Of a stretch of 64,000 nt of DNA, positions 44,898 to 56,383 are shown piece by piece (positions within the stretch are counted from its first letter, which is position 1; each line of letters opens with the position of its first letter). The position numbers were made by a program, and so were the translations under genes. Source of the stretch: Ectocarpus siliculosus (Eukaryota; Sar; Phaeophyceae; Ectocarpales; Ectocarpaceae); assembly GCA_000310025.1 (NCBI GenBank), contig FN649743.1, forward strand, positions 2,946,126 through 3,010,125, read 5' to 3'. The notes under the pieces were generated by a model. The model was given only the letters and a program-made list of their open reading frames with translations. It searched no databases and was not told the origin of the DNA.

Positions 44898-45349
44898 CTT
44901 TGCAGTGGATATCGGATGGGTGACAGGGGAAAATATAAGGAATAAGTTTCACATGGTTTCCCCATATGACACAAGATTAACACACCTACATAAGAAAGCA
45001 CACCCCCCACAGAATACGACACCCCGGTGATGTTGGGGGCTTTTCTGACAAACCATCGATTTATCACCGGGGGTACATAAGACTAGGGTGAAGGATTGGC
45101 CCCCCGCCCCCCAATGGGGCTGGGGGCCAACATCCAGGACGGATGCTGGTGAGTGTCCGGGGGGAAGGAAAGAAGAAGAAGAAGGGGAGCAGATTTGTTG
45201 GGGCGGGAAGAAGGGACGGTGTTGGGAGAGGCAAGGAAGTGGTGAAGAATTTCGGCACTCGACAAGCGCGCGGTCCTCCCGTCGGGGGTGAAAGGGAAAT
45301 GTCAGTCCGTAGTCTTGTCTCTATCGGAATCGAAAAGCCGAAAAATCGA
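44898..45349. other. No gene seen; GC-rich spacer
   Basis: Possible intron upstream of the 44.6 kb exon, then G-rich and GAA-rich sequence (45100-45250). No supported feature. Confidence 0.4.
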
Positions 45350-45904
45350 GGTATACATTATGTACAGAACGATGGAGAAGGCCGACGAGGAAGGTACGAA
45401 GAGAGGAAATTGCACCCCACGTTCGAAGTCGGTGTGAAAACCGCCGCAAGGAAGGAGTGCGGAGGGAACAAAAAAAAAACGGAGACGTCGACGTCTGCGT
45501 CATGGAACGATCGTTCCGTATATAACGCAGGTACTCACCAATGCAAGACAAAGAGGTAAAATACCCATCGTGAAAGTCAAAGCGCAGGTTATACCTGCAT
45601 ATGACTCATGCGCGAAGAAGTTACCACGGAGACTTATCAACAAGAAGTTTGAAGGCCGGCTGAGAAGGTTTGAAGCCACAAACACTTCAGCGACGATGGC
45701 AAGCGCAACATCAAAACTTCACAGGAAGAAAAGTGCATATAACAAAAGTGCATACAAAAAAAGAAAAGGCCGGATGCCGACCTGTGGCTCTCTCGGAATG
45801 AAGGGATTCCCACAATTTCCAACAGGTAATCCACAAGTAAGTACGGACATACATATGAAGGTACTGGGTAGAGAGAGATCGGAACGGTTTTTCATGTGAT
45901 GAAG

Positions 45905-45950
<46 letters not shown>

Positions 45951-46265
45951 CGATGAAGGTCGACCCGTCCTGCGTCGTTCGGTGTAAAATGATAAATAAA
46001 TGCGAAAGGTGGACTGCGTAAAGATCCAGCGGCCTTTTTCGGCAGTGGCAAAATATGCAACCACATGTCGCAAAAAAAAAAAAAGTTGAGCGGGATACTT
46101 AGTAAATAGAACACCGCCTTCTCTGTTGTTGCAGGCAGGTTTGCTTCCACAACCCGGGAACCCAACCCACTCTTGTATTTCGGCGTACAAGACTCCAATC
46201 GACGCAAGCACCGGTAGGAGAGTGCGTGGAAGATGCCGTGGCAGCACAATTCCACTCTCCTACGA
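45350..46265. repeat. Dispersed repeat family, copy C2
   Basis: 45350-45840 matches 18430-18900. After a LINE tail, 45952-46085 matches 19776-19915 and 46120-46265 matches 19578-19740, the reverse of their order in C1. Poly-A at 46073-46084. Confidence 0.8.
45838..45951 (+). mobile_element. 5'-truncated LINE tail
   Basis: AGTACGGACATACATATGAA, GGTACTGGGTAGAGAGAG and CATGTGATGAAGAC precede about 15 AAC units. It is inserted in repeat copy C2 just after GGTAATCCACAAGTA; copy C1 has the uninterrupted sequence there (about 18887-18901). Confidence 0.85.
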
Positions 46266-46284
46266 CATCTATGTGCAGTAGTGT

Positions 46285-46505
46285 ACTGCTGTCGTTGTTG
46301 TTGTTGTTGTTGTTGTTGTTGTCTTCACATTAAAAACCGTTCCGATCTCTCTCTACCCAGTACCTTCGTATGTCCGTACCGATCCAACACTCGACGCGGT
46401 CGATTCCCGTGGTCACAGGTTAACTTACCCTAAAAAGGTACACTCAAATAGACTGGCCCCGAGGGGTCCGCAAGTCAATAGAAATCAACGACAGATATCG
46501 TTCTA
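46285..46505 (-). mobile_element. 5'-truncated LINE tail, minus orientation
   Basis: A GTT array at 46291-46320 is followed by CTTCACATTAAAAACCG, CCCAGTACCTTCGTATG and CGATTCCCGTGGTCACAGG, the reverse complement of the LINE 3' end. It extends about 100 bp further into the 3' UTR than the tails at 11.3 and 45.8 kb. Confidence 0.85.
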
Positions 46506-46894
46506 GCACCATGTGGAAGATCTCCGAGGGGTCCTCCTGCGCGGTAACGACAACATGGCGAGAGCTCTATTAGCGTGTGTCTACGCGTGGCCATTGGATT
46601 CTGCAACAATAGTCTACACCCTTATGTTTTCGATTCTGCAACAATACACTTGCACCTCACCCCTATGTTTACATGCCATCGTCTACATGTTATCACGCTA
46701 TAGACATGCGCACCACACGGGCATACTCTACGACACATAACGTCGAGTTAACCTTCCACGATCCACACACGACCGCCCCCATGTACCTTGGGACTCGTTG
46801 CATTGGGCGTGGCGGCGTAAGCCGCCAAAATACTTGTACTTTATTTTATTTTATTGCTTTTGTAATTTATCGAAACCACCCCGTAATATCCATC

Positions 46895-48009
46895 GTGTAG
46901 GAAAAGAGTCACTGTGCAAGACCTCCACTTTCACCACGAACTATGTCGATGAACGCCTCATGGCCATGAGGTTTGAGGTGACGGGCCACCGCGGAGCTGT
47001 CAACTTCGTTGCTGCGTACGCCCCAACCGAGGTCGCTGCCGCTGACAGCAAGAGAGAGTTCTGGGGAAAACTTGACAGTCTCGTGCGGAGGATTCCCTCC
47101 AAAGAGTGCGCGTATATCTTGATGGACGCCAATGCTCGGACGGGAGAGAGGATGGATGGGGAAGACGAGGGCGTCATGGGGATACACGGGCGTCATGAGC
47201 TAAACGAGAATGGCAGACTACTGCTGACCTTCGCAGCGGAGAACAAGCTAGCACTCGCGAACACGTTCTTCGAGACACGCAAGGGTGGAATATGGCACAC
47301 CTACAACGGTGCGTCAGGGACCAACCGCTGGCGCCTCGACTACATTCTAACGCGGCAGACACACCGCGGCCGAGTGTCTAACATGGTTGTCATCCCCCAA
47401 CTGGTATACCCAGTCAAGGCGGACTCAGATCACAACATGGTGATAGCCACCGTCAACCTCGGTGGCAGGCTTGCCCACAACAGAGCAGTCCGGACCAAAC
47501 CCAAACAGAAGCAGTTCGACCTACGGGAACTGCAGGTCGAAGCAACGCGATGGGACATGACTACGCGGTTCCTCCTCAACCTCGACCAACAGCAGGGTGA
47601 ACGAGCGACCACCACCCCGGAGAAGGCGACCGAGTTCACCAATGCTCTCCTCGAAGCGGCGAGGGCGATACTACCCGAGGAACCGCGGAGACGACGCACG
47701 CAGGAATGGTGGGAGACCCCTGAAACAAGAGCAGCATTGGAGGAGGCCCTCACCAAACGGCGGGAAGCGCGCCGAGCGATGAAGGACAAGTTGAACACAA
47801 CATCGTGGAGGGCCCTCAAAGCAGCGTGTAAGGGAGTGGCCGCAGCAGTCAAAACGGGCATGTATGCCCACCTGGACAGATATGTGACGGGACTCGAAGC
47901 GATCTACAAGGACCGCGATATGCGAGGCCTCTACCAAAACCTCAAAGAGATCAGTGGGGCTCAGTGGGACACAAGCGGGAGGACGGCAGCCCGTTGCGGA
48001 CGAGAATGA
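46895..48009 (+). pseudogene. LINE AP endonuclease domain, N-terminally truncated
   Basis: The open frame gives STFTTNYVDERLMAMRFEVT, VNFVAAYAPTE, YILMDANARTG (metal and active-site Asp/Asn), RWRLDYILT and SDHNMVIA (catalytic Asp-His). The first metal-binding motifs expected at the N-terminus are absent. A charged linker (RRRRTQEWWETPETRAALEE) leads towards the RT. The frame changes near 47955-48005, where the RT frame takes over. APE-like endonucleases nick the target for target-primed reverse transcription; this copy is incomplete. Confidence 0.88.
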
Positions 48010-49988
48010 CGTGCTGCTCCGGAGAACGAACGACATCCTCCAGCGATGGGCGAGATTCTTCGGCACCCTCCTCAACACCATGTCCCCCACCCTGAACCCA
48101 GCCATCATCGAACAAGTGACGCAGCGACCGGCGACACGTGCCACTCGACGCTTGGGAGCGGTGCCAGACCTCGAGGAAGTGGAACGGGCAACGAAAGGAT
48201 TGCAGAACTGGAAGGCGCCCGGCAACGACTCCCTTCCTGCAGAATTGCTCAAGATCGACGTCGACGACGAGAAACCTTTCGTCCTGGAGCACCTCCGTGA
48301 CATCGTCGTTGAGGTGTGGGAGGACGCAACTATCAAGGTGTTGTACAAGAAGGGTGATCGGTCCAACTGCAACAACTTCAGGGGGATCTCGCTACTATCT
48401 CACGTAGGCCAGGTCCCCATCAAGATCATCACCAACCGCCTAAGCGCATTCTGCGAAACCAACGACATCCTCCCGGAGGAACAATGCGGGTTCCGACCCG
48501 GGCGATCCACCATCGACATGCTGTTCGTCGTGCGCCGACTCCAGGAGCTTGGGCGGAGAAGGAAAATACCACTCTACATGTGCTTCGTCGACTTGAAGAA
48601 GGCGTATGATTCGGTGGACCGAGAGATGCTGTGGAAGGTCCTGGCCAGGGCCGGGATTCCTGAGAAGATGATCGCCGTCATCCGCCAATTCCACGACGGA
48701 ATGCGGGCCCGGGTGCGCATGGACGACGGAGAGTTTTCGGCCTGGTTCTTGGTCACACAAGGCCTATGACAAGGGTGTGTGCTGTCCCCACTGCTGTTCA
48801 ATATCTTCTTCGCCGCGGTCATCGAGGTCGTTGCTATTCGTGTGTGCATGAGCGGATGAGAATATTCCAACGGGACTGTAGGGATTGGCTACGCAGATAG
48901 GAATTGATAGTCCCCTGGGTTGGTTTCATGGTTGATCCAAGGGGCTCGACCCTGCGGGAGTGCTTGCTGTGTCGTGGCACTCTCTCTCTCCCGCCGCGTC
49001 CTGATCGTGTCTGCTGTCCTAAATACAAGTGATACCATCATCTTCAACACACTTACAAGGGTATACTAACAGTTGCCATTCGATTCAGCGAGGATGATGT
49101 TAGTCTGGAGAACCTCGTGTACCTGGAGGAGGAGACGGGAGCGGGGGCGAGGACACCACTTGACTGCGTGCGGAGGGCGGTATGGGGGATGCTGTATGCC
49201 GATGACGCCTGCGTCGTACCGAGGTCTGCCGAAGGACTGGCGAGAATGATGACCGTCATCGTGGAGGTGTTCGGGGAGTTCGGGCTGACGGTATCGGAGA
49301 AGAAGACGGAGACGCTCCTGATGCGCGCAAAGGAGAAGCACACAACAACAACACCGCCCCCCCCCGCCGCCACCGCTGATCATCGAGGCAGCAGGGCAGA
49401 GGTATGCCCAGACGCCTGAATTCCTGTACCTAGGTGGCCTCGTCAACGAACATGGCGACCTCACCCGTCAGATCAACTACCGGAGCAGAACGGCGTGGGC
49501 ATGCGTCAGGAGATATGGCCAGGAGCTCTTCGACAGGCGTTCCTACTGAAGACTTGCCTGCTCCAGGCCGAAGCGATGGAGGCACTGCTGTTCGGCTGCA
49601 TGACATGGGCCCCACGTCAACACCAATACCGGACGTTGCGGACGATACACTACCGACTGCTTCTGCGAGTTATCGGTTACCAACGTAAGAAGGGCACCTA
49701 CCGGCAGCTTTCCTACGCCCAGATCCTGAAGAGGGTGGGGTGCCAGAGCGTGGAAACCACTATCCGGCAACGGCGCCTGCTGTTCGCGGGAGCGCTGGTA
49801 AGGCAGCCAGACGGACGACTCCCGAAACGGGTGATGCTTGGCGAACTGGTGGGGGGGGAGGGCCCAGGCAGGGGGAAACCGGAGCAAAACTGGCAGATGT
49901 GCCTGAAGGACGACCTCAAGATGTTCGAAGTAGAGCACGGATCTACGGACGCCGAGCCATGCTTCTTCGAAGTCCCTGAAACAACTTG
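47954..49988 (+). pseudogene. LINE reverse transcriptase and C-terminal region, copy 2
   Basis: RT motifs read cleanly from GLQNWKAPGNDSLPAELLKI through [40 protein letters not shown] and [20 protein letters not shown] to a TGA at 48767-48769, followed in frame by QGCVLSPLLFNIFFAA. After the 231-bp insertion, MLYADDACVVPRSAEGL carries the catalytic Asp pair. A slip in the poly-C at 49360-49370 and a deletion near 49537 shift the C-terminal frame (ALLFGCMTWAPRQHQYRT and GALVRQPDGRLPKR). Relative to copy 1, 48318-48324 lacks about 25 bp. The same TGA in both copies is noteworthy. Confidence 0.9.
48841..49071. mobile_element. 231-bp insertion in the LINE RT (solo-LTR-like or SINE-like)
   Basis: The insert starts TGTGTGCATGAGCGG and ends ATACTAACA. 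It is flanked by GTTGCTATTCG (48830-48840) and GTTGCCATTCG (49072-49082); LINE copy 1 has a single GTTGCCATTCG (about 35392-35402). TG..CA ends suggest a solo LTR, but an 11-bp duplication is too long for a typical LTR element and fits a retroposon better. No tail or promoter boxes can be assigned. Confidence 0.75.
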
Positions 49989-50716
49989 ATGGAAGCAGCG
50001 AAGGTGGACCGGGGGGTACCGTGGCATACAGGGGTACTGCAGGGAGCAAAGAGGTTCATGGCCTCCTGGAATATGAAGGAAGAGGTGGCTAGCCGACAAC
50101 GAGCGCTCAAACGAAACAAGAAGCCCGACAACAACACGGACACGGCAACAACCACGGGGGTGGGAGGAGTACAACAGGCGGACGAGACGGCGAGAGGAAA
50201 GGCAGGAAACGCGAAGAGGCGGACCGAGTGGCGCGAAACACCGTGCCGAAATGAACCTCTTGCTTGGCTTATCTCCCCCCGCCAGCACTGCATGCACCAT
50301 TGCACCATCCCCCCGCGAGCGATGACGTGCATGGGCTGGCTCGAGTGGCCCGTTTTGCCTTGTGTTGTTTTGTGTTGTTCTGTTTATTTGTTTGTTGCTT
50401 GTCGTCAAGGCGTGTGTCTTTCTCTGTCTGTGTATTTCTCTTTCCCTTTCTTCTCTCCATCTGCTCTCTTCCTTTCTTGTTCGTTTTTTTTTTTTTACTG
50501 TTTCTATCTTTTTCCAATCTAGGGTTACCTCGCTTAGCGTGCAGAGAGGCGAGCGGAATGGCCTAGACTATCTGTCGTTGACTTTTATTGGCTTGCGGAC
50601 CCTTCGGGCCCATTTTATTTTCGTATACCTTTTTTTGGGTAAGTTAGCCTGTGACCACGGGAATCGACCCCGTCAAGTGTTAGACTAGTACGGATAGAAG
50701 AATTTTGTATGTGAAG

Positions 50717-50752
<36 letters not shown>

Positions 50753-51246
50753 TGTGCAACTTCCTCCATCCAACCCCGTCGCGGTTCTCTCTCGCACACT
50801 CCCCCATGCATGCCCATACCCGCCCCCTTGCGACGCCATCCCTTGTGTGAGATGGGACGAACTGTCCTCAGCACTTTCCCCGCAGCAGAGGCCTTGAGAC
50901 CCACGAATGGCCTGAACAGCAGTGCAGAAAGATCCGCTTTCTTTAGCTGTGAGCAAAACCCCGTTGCGACTGCGTATTCTTAAGGAATAATAATAAAAAC
51001 ACACACAGAAAGACTACCCATTCGAGATATACCCACAATCGAACGGGATGTGGTGGAGTCTTTTCAGTGAGTGGAGGGAAACCTATTCTTGTACCGGAGT
51101 ATCCGACGGCGTCGACGGACGGACGCGATCCGCTATCCCACTGACCTACAGCAGTACCTGCGTACCCAACGAATGCATGCATACACAACGAATCATTGTG
51201 ACAACAGAGCCAATACCTCAATACGCGGCAGTACCTTCTGGGTTAA

Positions 51247-52324
51247 CCCTTTTGAGTCTTCAGGCGTTCTCACTGATCATTGATTGATCATTTGCAAATG
51301 CTGGTGTAGTGGCAAGTCGTGGAGTTGCCGCCCTGCAGCCCTTCGCGCCGTGTATTGGCAAGTCCATAGGTAGGTGCGTCTAGATTATAAGCACCCGCGC
51401 TAACCGGCTGACCAATGAAGAGACTTCAGTGACAGCGGGTAATGTCAAGGTCTCGGGAATGGGAATCCCATGGGGTCAATCAATGCCAAATCATGAATCT
51501 CTCAACGTATGCACATGTCAATGAACGCGTGTGTGCATACAGTACATACATACATACATATGTGTTCTTTCGCAGCACCACACATACACTCGCCCGAACG
51601 TAGGAAGCCACTGCTGCAAAGAGCAGAGGACAGCAAAAGGGAAGGGTATTGCAGTCCCTGCCGAAACCCAGATATCGAGGATATCGTGGTTCCCAACAAT
51701 TTGAAAATCGTTCCGAAGATCCAGCAGTCATTGTGTCAACAGCTACAACGAACGCTACAACAACACTACTACTGCTGTAGACGAGTAAAACATATCAGCA
51801 ACACATCCACACTCGTAGCGCCACACATACCACCCTCGCCCGAACCTAGGAAACCACGAGGTACAGGTGTGTGCTGGTGGATGTGCTTGTTTGCAAAACA
51901 CAGGAGCTCTAGAGAGTTGGCAGGGCACATTTCGGGGGGGGACAGAGAACAGAGAAGTACAGAAGTACAAATACCAGCTATGGGTCTTCACTGATCATTT
52001 TGCCCTCTCTGGACTGATCATTTACAATATACCGAAAATAGACTAGTTGAGGCAGCTAGACGACTGATCATTTCAAAGGCTACACAGCTAACCTGCCCTA
52101 CTGACCGCAGCGCGACCACCCACCAACCCTTCTACGACGCTGTCTGTGGCCACCACCCTGTCGCCGGCTTCTCTCATGGCCTACAGGGGGAGATAGCTGT
52201 TGCGTGTGCAGAAGTACACTGGTGTCTTTCTCTGCACTTCTCTCTCTCCCGCTCGCTCTCGCTCTCATTTTTTTTTTTTGGAGCAAAAAAAAAAATCTGA
52301 CAGTCCAGCCTAGACCCAAAGGGG
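51247..52324. mobile_element. piggyBac-like non-autonomous element with TTAA duplication
   Basis: TTAA at 51243-51246 and 52325-52328 flank 1,078 bp whose ends are CCCTTTTGAGTCT and, reverse complemented, CCCCTTTGGGTCT: 11 of 13 positions match. Copy A has one TTAA at 10938-10941 in the same context (CTGACGGTTAAGTTG), the empty site. Subterminal CTGATCATT motifs occur near the left end (51270) and three times near the right (51991-52075). An internal repeat, CACACATAC.C.CTCGCCCGAAC, is at about 51582 and 51823. The one long frame (51509-51994) has no transposase features. Confidence 0.8.
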
Positions 52325-52679
52325 TTAAGTTGCCCCCCTATTATCTGCTCGGCATGGACATGATGGATTGGTTACCACCCGACCAAAGAAAACGTTTCGA
52401 GCGGTGTGCTGCTGCATACCGCTGAGCAGAATTTTTTTTAGTTCTTTTGCGACACCGTTCGAAATTCTTCGAAACCACCTTCTCCACTCTGTGCTCCCGC
52501 GGATCTTATCTGTGGCGCAGGCACTCGTTCGGCCCGAAGTGGCTGGTGGTTGCCGAGCCATTTGGCCCAATACGATGGCACGGCACCACCTCGACGGTGT
52601 CTGTCTGTACAGTGGATCTACCAAGTATCTACTATTACTTGTGTACACCGCTCGGGACTCTTTTTGAAAACACCTGCAA

Positions 52680-52768
52680 TGGGAATTGACCGCGTCAAGT
52701 GTTGGATCAGTACCGACATACGTATGAAGGTACTGGGTAGAAAGAGATCGGAACAGTTTTATGTGAAG

Positions 52769-52815
<47 letters not shown>
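52680..52815 (+). mobile_element. 5'-truncated LINE tail in copy B
   Basis: Orthologous to 11290-11406. The AAC array is about twice as long (about 15 units). Confidence 0.85.
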
Positions 52816-52816
<1 letters not shown>

Positions 52817-53102
52817 GGCACAAAACCCACGGCGCTTTGCTCCCACGGTCTCCAGAAGCCGTCAATCGGCCCTTACTGACCGGCGGTTGCCAAGATATGC
52901 CGAAGGATGCGGCCGCAGCCCCATCACTTCGGCGGTGGCGTAGATCGGGCTGACCGACAGCAGTATGACACCTCTCGAAAACCGTATTTGAAACCACCTT
53001 CAACGGGCACGAAACCACCTGCAACTTTTTTTCCCCACGACCCCCGGCTGTTACACAATACAAGCCGTCGTTTGGCCCAAACCAACGCGTGGTTGCCGAG
53101 AC

Positions 53103-53438
53103 ATGCCATCGGTTGTGGCGGGGGTGAACCAGTCGGTTGTGCTAGAATCGAAGGCTGCGACGGTGCGAGGTGGGGACGTGTTCGCTGCCGCCCAGGGGCA
53201 GCAGGTGGACATCATGGTCATTCTTTCGGGTTCCGGAGTGGTCGACACGGGCGAAGCCGCGAACGAATGCCAGTTTACCATGAAGAACTACTGCGAAACA
53301 ATGAGCAGCAGAGAGGGGAACCTACGTTCGGACGATCGTACGGGCGTGTACGTGGGAAACACCGGAGACCTTTTCGGTTCAACGCCGTTGGTTTGTGCCA
53401 TCGTTTGTACCATCGTTTGTACCATCGGTTTTGAATAA
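53103..53438 (+). CDS. Hypothetical ORF, copy B counterpart of 11703-12026
   Basis: ATG at 53103 gives MPSVVAGVNQSVVLESKAAT, 111 codons, ending in the CTIVCTIGFE repeat. No domain is recognised. Replacement-biased differences from copy A suggest it is not a maintained gene. Confidence 0.3.
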   Translation: MPSVVAGVNQSVVLESKAATVRGGDVFAAAQGQQVDIMVILSGSGVVDTGEAANECQFTMKNYCETMSSREGNLRSDDRTGVYVGNTGDLFGSTPLVCAIVCTIVCTIGFE

Positions 53439-54309
53439 TAATGCCGTTGCTTTTCTTCGATGGATGGTCGAGGTACCCACACAAAGGAGGGAGAGGTGGT
53501 TGTCACAGGGCCAACACCTCGCGAGAAGAAAGTCGACGGGAAAAACTTGAAAGAGAAGCACCGGCACTGGCCGCGCATCCACCCCTTGCTCTTCTCGCAA
53601 CCAGAGGCCTAGCATGTACCACTATTCTCTTGGAGGTGGAGAAACGGTGTGCCATCCATCAATCAGCGAGTTGGAGGACGGGGTGACAAGGCTATTAAGC
53701 AATATCTAACGCCGCTGAGATCGATGTTGCTACCACCGTTTCTTCGGCGAAGGGCTGCAAGCGCGTTGTGTGCTATTGGCGGCCCGTTGCAGTGGTACTG
53801 GCGTGTTCACCCTAGTGCATACAATATAGTCTATGTTCACAACACACGAGTTCGTGGCAAAACATGCGTGTATGTTGGTCAAAGCTACTTCTTGCGGGAG
53901 CGGAGCTGGTTGTCTTCTCGAGGAAACACAGTCGAGGGCATCACCAAGAGTTTGTCCCCCACACAGAACCAACGATGGCAGGAGCCAGATTCGACCATAG
54001 TGGCCCAAACCACATTGGTGAGTTGTTGGCGGAACGGGTATAGAGGTGAATGCGAGCGAGATGGGTATTTCTATCAAGATCACCCTGGAATTGTTTGGCT
54101 GGCACAAAACGTGTTTCAGTCTTCTCATCGATATCGGTCTCTTCCGGCGCGGCCTTGATTGATGAATGACAGTTTGGCTGGCACAAAGTGTTTCAGTCTC
54201 ATCGATATCGGTCTCTCATTGGGGGGGGGATCCAACCCCCCCCCAGGCCACAACCACCACCATGCCATAACACACTGTGCACCACACCACACCGTACCCA
54301 GTATCCACC

Positions 54310-54938
54310 TCACAGCAGGACGCGTTTCCGCGGCAGTCGAGAAAGGAAGTCGGCGTTACCGTTCGTGGAACCATTGCGGTACTCAAGAGTATAAGTGTAA
54401 GCGGTAAGAAACCCTAGGCATCGTTGTACGTGGGCGTTGTTCTCACTAACCTTCACCAGTGCTCGAGAGACTTGTGTTCGGTGAAAATCTTGAAGTGGGT
54501 ACCCCAGAGATACCCACGGAGGCGGTAAATGCACCAAATGATGCTGCCGGCTTCAAGATCAAGAGGAGTCCAATGACGCTCAGATTCAAAAGTCGCCCGA
54601 CTTACGAAAACGATAGGTCGAACAGAACCATCAGGTTGCTCTTGTTCAAGAGTGCCACCAAATCCATCGCGGCTCGCGTCACAATAGGGGCGAAAAGGCC
54701 GCGACCCGTCAGAGACGGTATCCCAGTCTGGATACACCGAAACTGGCGGGGTTGTTAATTCGGCAAGAAATTGCCTTTCGGCGGGTTCCATTGCATCCGT
54801 GAACTCAAACCGCAATTGTGTACGTATGGATGAAGAATATGGTCTCGCTCGATGGGTGTCGAGACAGCATGTTCGTTCGCTTTCCGTCAGTTCTTGTTCG
54901 TATGCATTCCTGTGATATTGCACGATATAACCTGTCAA
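54310..54938 (-). pseudogene. Ty3/gypsy RNase H remnant (copy B)
   Basis: Same fragment as 12900-13527: YCDASRDGFGGTLEQEQPDG, ERHWTPLDLEAGS and FKIFTEHKSLEHW, then after a one-base shift FLTAYTYTLEYRNG and DFLSRLP. It is slightly less decayed than copy A (TEHK against TERK, IVFVSRATF against LVFVCRATF). Confidence 0.85.
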
Positions 54939-56383
54939 ACCGGTGTTGCGTTAGAGCGACCGTTCGGGTGGCGTCGGTTTCTACGGTAAGGAGCCTAATC
55001 CGAGGCGTTCCAAACGTGGAGTAAACTCGCCTTGCTCTCCTCTATACTGTCCGTCTTCATGTGAATATTCCCCTGTTACTTGGTTTCTTTGGTGCTCGCC
55101 TCCTTAGGAGTTGGGATCGTAGCCCTCTGAAGTTTGCCTGGATCGAAATGCCCCCATTCTTGGTCGATATCCTGTCTTCGGTACTCGCTACTGATACTTT
55201 GAAGTATTTTAGAACCTTACGTAGTTTGCGTTTTTCAGAGAGCCCGGACCTGTGCAGTGCTTACCTTATTGACAAATATGCTCCTCGGTTGTCTTGGCGT
55301 TGATTTGAGTTCGCGCTTGGAGTCTCAGCGCCTGTACACTTGGTGTTAAAAATGGGTCACGGTAACTTAATGTATGTATGCCACGAAAACGTAATGCGCC
55401 CACGAAGAATTGGTCCTGAAACTGTGGACGGCAAGTGACGAATTTGCATCGTTTTCTTCAATGTGTGTATGTCGAGCCTGATTGTTCAACGGCGGGCTCT
55501 GCTCAGCACGTCCGGCTTCAGCGCGTGCTATCTCGTCCAAGGTATTGTAGCGATATACCGTTCACCCGGACGTGCCAGATATCGTATCGTCGGTCCCTGC
55601 TATGGTGCCTGCGGAGAGTCAGGACTCGGAGAATGGAACGACCGCCTTAGAGGGTAAGCTGCCATCCAATAGCTTTTCGTTGCGAATGAGAGTGTTCGTC
55701 GTCGTTTCAGGTATTGCTAAAATGGCGGGAATCTGTTTCCAGTGCAACCTCTTTGGGTGCTATGATCCTCTTTCATGTTGCGCAGTGTGTCGATCGATGG
55801 CCCCCGTCCCACTTCCCATTGCAATGCGAACACCTACTTCTAAACGTATCTGCAGGTTGTTGCTTGCACCTGTTGTCTCTCAAGTTATACCGGTATGTAA
55901 GGAAGGGCGTACGGAGGAAATGAAACACTTCTCGCGTAACAGACACCTGGTGCAGCTGGATGCACTCTACCTGGCTAGATCCGCATGGTCACATCGAATG
56001 TTTCGCAGGTTTTTGTTTCAAGTATGAGCTTTGGGCCTAAGAAATGGGTGCACCCGGCGCGATCATAGCCACAGTCGGAAACCCCAAAACCCGGGGCTCG
56101 CAGCCACCGCGTGGCGCCATCTGATCGGCTGCTGCCCGCAGCCACCCAAGTGCATCCGTAACATCATGCTGTGCAAACTTCATTCTATGCTCTGCCGCCA
56201 CCCCTGTCTCCTCCTCTTTTTTAACAGTTGCAATACATGCTCATCTCTCTAAGGGGCGGGCTATTGATCTGGATGACCCAGCACACGCATACACAGACAG
56301 ATGGTGTCCAACGTTCCCAAATGAGCCAGCCTGCTCTCGATTTTTTCCAAATTCCACCTGGAAGCTGTCCAGAGGGAGACCGT
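54939..56383. other. Unassigned part of copy B
   Basis: Counterpart of 13528-14960, with the same weak plus-strand frames (55572-56027). Nothing further can be supported. Confidence 0.4.

Larger units (their letters stand above)
46895..50752 (+). mobile_element. RTE-like LINE, copy 2 (long copy)
   Basis: This carries an AP-type endonuclease, an RT, the C-terminal region, a pyrimidine-rich 3' UTR, and a 3' end GTATGTGAAGAC followed by about 11 AAC units. The 5' end is truncated within the endonuclease. It stops exactly at the left border of duplicate copy B (50751), where copy A continues with unrelated sequence. It contains a 231-bp insertion (48841-49071). The tail lacks the GGTACTGGGTAGAGAG block seen in other copies, so it has a short deletion near 50701. 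Confidence 0.9.

Noticed and set aside
45711-46255. Minus-strand frames of 178 codons rich in Leu or Cys runs
   Set aside because: They are translations of an AAC microsatellite (LINE tail) plus repeat C2, not a gene.
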